NCBI GenBank assembly: GCA_019137255.1
Contig: WPDH01000059.1
Location: 1 to 64,000 of the forward strand
DNA from: Corinectria fuckeliana
Lineage: Eukaryota; Ascomycota; Sordariomycetes; Hypocreales; Nectriaceae
Length of the DNA: 64,000 nt
Direction: 5' to 3'
Numbering within the stretch: the first letter of the stretch is position 1; every line of letters starts with the position of its first letter. Below, in pieces: positions 59,277 to 64,000 of this stretch. A model generated the notes under the pieces. It was not told where the DNA came from. It made no database searches and worked only from the letters and a program-made list of their open reading frames with translations. Made by a program: the position numbers and the translations under genes.

Positions 59277-61658
59277 CTATTGTTGCTTGATGCAATGCAG
59301 GGCATCCTTGATACCCCAGCTGCCCACTAACGCCATGGATTTCTCATCGCCAAGCGCGAGCCTATCGTCTTGGAGCGTATCCGAAAGGCACGTCCAGGGG
59401 TCACGGCCGCCACCCCACTTAAGCAAGTTCTCCTTCAGACGCTCTCCGTTTTCGCGACTGATGGCGGCACCACCTTCACCGCCCTTGAAGACAACGCGCC
59501 AGACACGCTCGGCCAGCACGCGGTCGAAAAGATAGCTGTAGTAGGTACTGCCGTAGCTGTGCAGGTGGCCGAAGAAGCCCTGCCAGCAGGTACCTGGCGG
59601 ATCCTTGGGCCCGTGTGCGAAGCGGACCTGGACATCGTGGAAGATGTCCGTCGAGTTGAATCCCGGGTTCGTAACGCTCGGTGCGTGGTACGCCTGGTCG
59701 ACCATGGCGAGGAGGATCTGGTGCTCTGTGTCGATGCCCTCGAAGCGCTTCGACAGGCGGATGCGCTCGGCGACAAGGTCGAAGGGGAGCGGGCGATCGG
59801 ATTTCCAGTGGCGGGCGAACAGGGAGAGGACCGTCGGGTCGGCGGCGAAGTGCTCCATGAGAGTCGAAGGCAGCTCAGCGAAATCCGTGGCGCATCGGGT
59901 GCCCGAAACGTTCTGAAAGTTCGTTCGAGCTAGGATAGAGTGGATGGCATGGCCCATCTCGTGGAAGAGGGTCTCTACCGAGTAGAACGAAAGGAACGCT
60001 GGCTCCTTTGCGCTATCGCTCTTGGGGAAGTCGCAGACGAGGGCAATCGTGGGAAGCTGCTTTAGCTTTCCGTTTCGAGTCGATATCTCCATGCCGTCGT
60101 TGGCTGCCACCTCAGCCGACTCGAAGCTCGGCATATCGCTGGTCTGGTCGGCGGCAACCTCCTCGACTTCGCTCGGCAGAATCTCACGCGAGCATCGGAC
60201 GGTGAAGTGCGCCGGGTTCGGAGACTTCTGCGGCCGGTAAAAGAGGTCACAGTAGAGGACTGCGACTTGCTCGCCCTCGTCAGACACGACATCGAGTCGC
60301 TTGACATCGGGATGCCAGGTCTCGCCGGGAAGAGTATCCTTCGGGACGAAACGGATGCCGTAGAGTCGACTAAATAGCCTTGATAGGCCCTGCATCACGG
60401 TACCAACCGAGAAGAATGCCGCCAGCTGGTCCTCCTGTCGCTGGCGGGACCTCATGTCTGCTCTGATCTTCTCCATATAAAAGTCTCGGTCCCAAGCTTG
60501 GAGCTGGGTATCCGGGAGGTTTAGGCGGTCACGCTTCTTCTCCGTCAGCTCACGCAGTTCCTGCTGGATAATGGGTGTATTGTGGTTCCTTAGTGCTAGG
60601 AGGAACTGCATGACCGAGGCCGGCGACTTGGCCATCATGCGGTCTTTGAGGGCCATGTGGCCGTAGCTCTCAAAGCCTGCCAGCTCCGCCAGCTCGCCCC
60701 TTAGCCTGAGCATTGCCTCTAGGTACGTGATGGTCTGCTGAGATGCAGTCCTCTGGGCGACGTAGATCTCTCTTCTGGTATCTTCGTCGTAGACGCTTTG
60801 CAAGGCTGCCGCGGCCTCGGACCCGACAGTGGGGAGAGATATTTGTGACCGCACCTTGAGGTTCGCGGCCAAGCTAGGATATAAGCCATAGAAACGATGA
60901 GAAGGAAGCGTGAGTTTCTTCTTCTCTGGCTGCATGTATTGGACGAAGGCAGAGCCGATGTCGCTAATGTTGGACGACAGGTCGACGAACCTGTCTCGCG
61001 CGGCCTTGGGCAGGTTGACCGCAGACTTCATAAAGTCCAGCTTCAGCAACTCCGCGACCGTCTTCTCCTCTTCCGACCACCCTTTCGTAACCTCGGGTTT
61101 GGACAGGGCTATTCCAAGCTGGTCGCTCAGGCCAGTCATGGTGTTGAGCTGGTTCATGTATTGATAGACCATTGACCAGGCGCCGGTGGCGGCTTCCTGG
61201 AACCGGGGGTCGGGGTGCGTCATGCGCACGAAGTCGGAGAGATCGAGGACGCGGCAGAGCAAGTCGCTAAGCCGGTCGAGGTCCCGGACAATTGCCTTAT
61301 ACTCGTGTACTGCTGAAGCATCGAGCACCCTCTGGACAATCTTGGTGGCCTGCCGGAGGTTCTTCTGGGCGAAGCGAAGGAAGCCATCCGGACTCGTCAA
61401 GTATCGATTCTTGAAGAGACCCTCGCCCCTCTTCAAACTGAACTTGGGAAACGCCCTCCCTGACGGGGAATCGAAGAGGTTGCGAAGAACGGCATCATCA
61501 TGGCTGGGGCTCGTCGAATGGTCAACCGGAGGGGTTCCCGAGCTGCTGGCCTGGGCGGCAGCGGAAGCAACGGATTGCCATCGTCGCTGGATGGGCTTGG
61601 CCGCGTGTCGTACACATGAGTTGCAAACCCAGGCACGACGGCCCGCCGGCTTGAGCAT
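59277..61658 (-). CDS. OCT1: Mitochondrial intermediate peptidase (M3 metallopeptidase)
   Basis: Removes an N-terminal octapeptide from imported precursors after the matrix processing peptidase; mitochondrial matrix. Single exon. The open frame runs upstream, but its first ATG is at 61658, giving 793 aa, close to yeast Oct1. The N-terminus MLKPAGRRAWVCNSCVRHAA is basic and Cys/Ala/Arg-rich, like a presequence. The zinc motif HEMGH lies near 566-570 within VETLFHEMGHAIHSILART, followed by TRCATDFAELPSTLMEHFA, which carries the third zinc ligand and the family signature. The C-terminal FGHLHSYGSTYYSYLFDRVL holds the substrate-contacting His and Tyr residues. The gene is head to head with MIC26. 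Confidence 0.95.
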   Translation of the reverse strand: MLKPAGRRAWVCNSCVRHAAKPIQRRWQSVASAAAQASSSGTPPVDHSTSPSHDDAVLRNLFDSPSGRAFPKFSLKRGEGLFKNRYLTSPDGFLRFAQKNLRQATKIVQRVLDASAVHEYKAIVRDLDRLSDLLCRVLDLSDFVRMTHPDPRFQEAATGAWSMVYQYMNQLNTMTGLSDQLGIALSKPEVTKGWSEEEKTVAELLKLDFMKSAVNLPKAARDRFVDLSSNISDIGSAFVQYMQPEKKKLTLPSHRFYGLYPSLAANLKVRSQISLPTVGSEAAAALQSVYDEDTRREIYVAQRTASQQTITYLEAMLRLRGELAELAGFESYGHMALKDRMMAKSPASVMQFLLALRNHNTPIIQQELRELTEKKRDRLNLPDTQLQAWDRDFYMEKIRADMRSRQRQEDQLAAFFSVGTVMQGLSRLFSRLYGIRFVPKDTLPGETWHPDVKRLDVVSDEGEQVAVLYCDLFYRPQKSPNPAHFTVRCSREILPSEVEEVAADQTSDMPSFESAEVAANDGMEISTRNGKLKQLPTIALVCDFPKSDSAKEPAFLSFYSVETLFHEMGHAIHSILARTNFQNVSGTRCATDFAELPSTLMEHFAADPTVLSLFARHWKSDRPLPFDLVAERIRLSKRFEGIDTEHQILLAMVDQAYHAPSVTNPGFNSTDIFHDVQVRFAHGPKDPPGTCWQGFFGHLHSYGSTYYSYLFDRVLAERVWRVVFKGGEGGAAISRENGERLKENLLKWGGGRDPWTCLSDTLQDDRLALGDEKSMALVGSWGIKDALHCIKQQ

Positions 61659-62047
61659 TGCTTGTCTCACTGGAAAAGCCGCGAGCGTACAGCGAAGACG
61701 AAGGACACCCGAAGAACACAAGTAGGTGGGATGGTGATGCTGGATGCAGAAGCGTTTAGAAACCGCTTTGCGGATCTAGATTATGGATACCTATTAAGTA
61801 GAACTTGGCCCTGTTCCCGCTGTAACTGCGTTGTCGGCGTTGGGGCTTTGCGGCCATAGGGAGCCCTGTCTTGGTCCGGCTAATCGCTGGGGGACTCCAC
61901 CCTGGCCGAACGGAACGGGTCGGGATTCTCCGCCCTCGTTTTTCCGTGGTCCGTGGAGCCCGTTTTGGTGATGATTGCATCTAGCAACGTCCGTCTACCT
62001 CGATTCCGCGTGACGCCCTTCCTCCGTACCCGTCAATTGAGCGCACA
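61659..62047. promoter_or_regulatory. Divergent promoter region OCT1/MIC26
   Basis: The two start codons are separated by only 389 bp, so two genes for mitochondrial proteins probably share a bidirectional promoter. No obvious TATA box or large palindrome was noticed. Confidence 0.6.
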
Positions 62048-62914
62048 ATGGCTGCAAGAGTGCTGCTTTCAGAGGTAGGCTTCCGTCCCCGAGCTATTCG
62101 TGAGCTTGCTGATGCTGATTGATCGCTGCAGCGCTCCCTGGCGCCCTTGGCGACGCTTGCCCTCGGTGGCGTGGCGTTGGCTCCGGCTACCGTCTTCGCC
62201 GAAGGTCCCAGCAGTGGTCTTAAGGTATGTTGCCGTTCAGGTGATGAGACCCACGAGAGGTGTCGTTCATCTAACACCTCGCAGCGGAGGCCCATCTACG
62301 ACGACGCCGACGTCCCTCCCTCAAATCGCGCACCCGTAACGTCACCCGTCGCCGAGCACCCGAACCAGCCCGCCGAGGACGAGCAGAAGTCCAGGTCACC
62401 CACGCCTACGGACCGCCTAGCCGTCCACGTCGGCAAAGCACGCCTCGCCCTGTACCAGTATGCCGTGGCCGCCGAGAACAAGGTCAACGAGACCATGGAT
62501 AAGGCCTTCAACCTCGAGCAGTCCTTCACCAGCACCATCGCGTCCCTCGCCCCATCCCGAGAGAGCGGCGAGCAGCTCATGCCCGGCGCCATCTACGTCC
62601 TCGTTGCGGCCATGGCCGGTAGCATCATCACCCGCAACCGCAGCATCGCCCTGCGTGCCTCCCTGCCGCTGGCCCTCGGCATTGGTGCCGGATGGACCGT
62701 CATCCCCATCACAATGCGCAACGTTTCCGACCTGACCTGGAAGTACGAGCAGCGGTTCCCCGTCATCGCCGAGTCGCACGTCAGGGTGCGTGAAGGAATT
62801 CGGAAGGGCATCAGCTTCGCCAAGGTACACAAAGACTTGGGAGTGCGATACGTTGATGAGACGGTGACGGACGCGCGAGAGACTGTTGAGGGCTGGGTCC
62901 AGAAGGGCAAATAG
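62048..62914 (+). CDS. MICOS complex subunit, apolipoprotein O family (Mic26/Mic27)
   Basis: Inner-membrane protein that helps maintain cristae junctions. Exons 62048-62074, 62132-62224 and 62285-62914; 249 aa. The first exon codes for only nine residues (MAARVLLSE), joined to RSLAPLATLALGGVALAPAT, a hydrophobic N-terminal segment. RRPIYDDAD is a recognisable fungal apoO-family stretch. A disordered Pro/Ser-rich part follows, then an amphipathic helical region (KARLALYQYAVAAENKVNET). Two membrane helices (GAIYVLVAAMAGSIITRNRS and LPLALGIGAGWTVIP) are separated by a short basic loop; a Gly-rich second helix is typical of MICOS lipoprotein-like subunits. Introns are 57 and 60 bp. Mic26 and Mic27 cannot be told apart with confidence. 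Confidence 0.88.
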
Positions 62915-63276
62915 AGGAATGAAAAGCGAGGTTGTACCATCACATAGAGAATTCTGAACATTGTTCATTTGTATCACAGCGAGATTTCATCTATCTCAGT
63001 CGCCGACTTTGGGCCTCTAGTTCTAGGTTTGAGAGGAAGAAAACTTCAATCTTGGTTTAGCAGAACGGTTGATTGACGAATGTTTCCCCGCTTATGGAAG
63101 CGACATGAGATGTCACGTCTATGGACAGCAAATGCTTGCTTGACCTCTATTTCCCTCCTGCCAAGGCCCAAACTCCACGAATAAGATGCAAATCGCCGTA
63201 GCAACAATGTCTGATCTAGACGACACGACGCTTTCCTTGCCCTTCCTTTCCTCAGACTAGACTATCCCCTCCACCC
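62915..63276. other. Convergent intergenic region
   Basis: The 362 bp hold the 3' UTRs of MIC26 and the DUS2 gene. Nothing else was recognised. Confidence 0.5.
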
Positions 63277-64000
63277 TTAACCAGTTAACGCAATTAGAGC
63301 GGACTCGGACTTTTCGGTCTGCGTATTAGGTGTCCGCTCAGACAAGGCCTTCTTGCGCTTCAGCGTCTTGCCCTCTCTTGTCTTGCCCATCTGCCCTCCG
63401 GCTGCCAGCGCGCTTCCGTTGGAGTTTGCCTTCCTGGCCGCCTTCCTGGCTGCTTTTCCCTGGGGAGGCTGGTCTAGGCCAAGCTTCGTGTCGAGCTCAC
63501 GAGCCTGCTCCAGGAAGTGATCTAGGCTCAAGGCTTGGCAGGCGTTGGTATAGCTCTTGCTCTGGTTGACCGGCTGGTAGAGCTTTTCTTTCCCGGGAAC
63601 CATCTGAGCCAGGAGGAACTTGGTGTTGCCGAACCGGTTCTCGACATCCATCGCCGCCTTCACAAACGGCTCCACGACTTCTCGCCATGGGGCCGACCCG
63701 CCGTTCGCCTCGCCTCTGAAGCAGCTGGGGTTCTTCTCGGCGGCCGTGGCAATCATGGCGCCGTCGGCGCCGAACTCCTCCGCGAGTCTGAGGCCTTCGT
63801 CCCGGCTCGCGACGTCTCCGTTCATCAGGCACGCGACACCGTGCTCATGGCACACCTCTGCAATCATGCGCAACTGCCCCCGGATCGCTGGCTCTCTAGG
63901 TCGCATGGGCGTAGTTCGGCAGTGGATGGTCAGACCAGTAATGCCCGTGGCACACAGTCGCCTCACGAGGGCCTCCGTCTGCGCAGCAGTCTCCAGCAAC
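63277..64000 (-). CDS. DUS2: tRNA-dihydrouridine synthase 2, 5' part missing
   Basis: FMN enzyme reducing uridine-20 of tRNAs (yeast Smm1/Dus2). Only the C-terminal 240 or so codons lie in the window; the frame is open to the right edge, so the start, FMN-binding N-terminus and catalytic Cys are outside. Visible marks are GLTIHCRTTPMRPREPAIRG (TIM-barrel strand with the tRNA/FMN-contacting His and Arg), CLMNGDVASRDEG and FGADGAMIATAAEKNPSCFR, all Dus2-specific in wording. The helical domain follows (NTKFLLAQMVPGKEKLYQPV). The protein ends in a basic Lys/Arg/Ala-rich tail of about 60 residues. The double-stranded-RNA-binding domain of animal DUS2 is absent, as in other fungi. Confidence 0.93.
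   Translation of the reverse strand, partial: LLETAAQTEALVRRLCATGITGLTIHCRTTPMRPREPAIRGQLRMIAEVCHEHGVACLMNGDVASRDEGLRLAEEFGADGAMIATAAEKNPSCFRGEANGGSAPWREVVEPFVKAAMDVENRFGNTKFLLAQMVPGKEKLYQPVNQSKSYTNACQALSLDHFLEQARELDTKLGLDQPPQGKAARKAARKANSNGSALAAGGQMGKTREGKTLKRKKALSERTPNTQTEKSESALIALTG

Noticed and set aside
61659..61721. 21-codon N-terminal extension of OCT1
   Set aside because: It would need a TTG start at 61721; the first ATG is 61658, and it is followed by a good mitochondrial presequence.

Overview
The window is nuclear DNA of a filamentous ascomycete (Pezizomycotina, most likely Sordariomycetes; order not resolvable by eye). Evidence: short introns (mostly 54-141 bp, two of 211 and 254 bp) with GT..AG ends and CTAAC/CTGAC-type branch sites, long CT-rich leaders, an AT-saturated block at the left edge that looks mutated by RIP (repeat-induced point mutation), and fungal gene types (Crh-type cell-wall transglycosylase, Msn2/Seb1-type zinc-finger regulator, LSD1 with an HMG box). 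I rebuilt exon-intron structures by hand; in each spliced model the reading frame closes and family motifs join correctly across introns.

Layout, left to right. 1-1430: AT-only degenerate repeat, no gene. 1808-3859 (+): histidyl-tRNA synthetase with tandem mitochondrial/cytosolic starts. 5924-7132 (+): unknown fungal protein. 7706-9288 (-): calmodulin-dependent kinase. 11406-12096 (+): UBE2W-like ubiquitin-conjugating enzyme. 12830-15018 (+): Vps33. 15921-19144 (+): LSD1-like histone demethylase. 19522-20771 (-): ATP synthase gamma. 21335-24458 (+): DNA topoisomerase I. 25349-26525 (-): Crh-type GH16 enzyme. 26526-39140: 12.6 kb without a credible gene, rich in a short palindromic motif. 39141-40998 (+): Msn2/Seb1-like regulator. 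43052-45598 (+): diphthine-ammonia ligase. 45785-46910 (-): pyridoxal-reductase-like aldo-keto reductase. 48303-49597 (+): DUF202 membrane protein. 50111-52627 (+): Hcs1/SMUBP2-type helicase. 56579-58681 (+): unknown coiled-coil protein. 59277-61658 (-): mitochondrial intermediate peptidase. 62048-62914 (+): MICOS subunit of the Mic26/Mic27 family. 63277-64000 (-): tRNA-dihydrouridine synthase 2, cut by the window edge.

The genes are mostly single-copy housekeeping functions with no operon-like or cluster logic. Several concern mitochondria (HTS1, ATP3, OCT1, MIC26), and OCT1 and MIC26 are head to head 389 bp apart. No biosynthetic cluster, mobile gene, tRNA, rRNA or CRISPR array was seen. 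The most unusual features are the AT block, whose surviving C bases sit almost only before T, and the gene-free interval upstream of the Msn2/Seb1-like gene. There a TAC-N3-GTA inverted repeat, mainly TACTATGTA, occurs at least 18 times in 11 kb.
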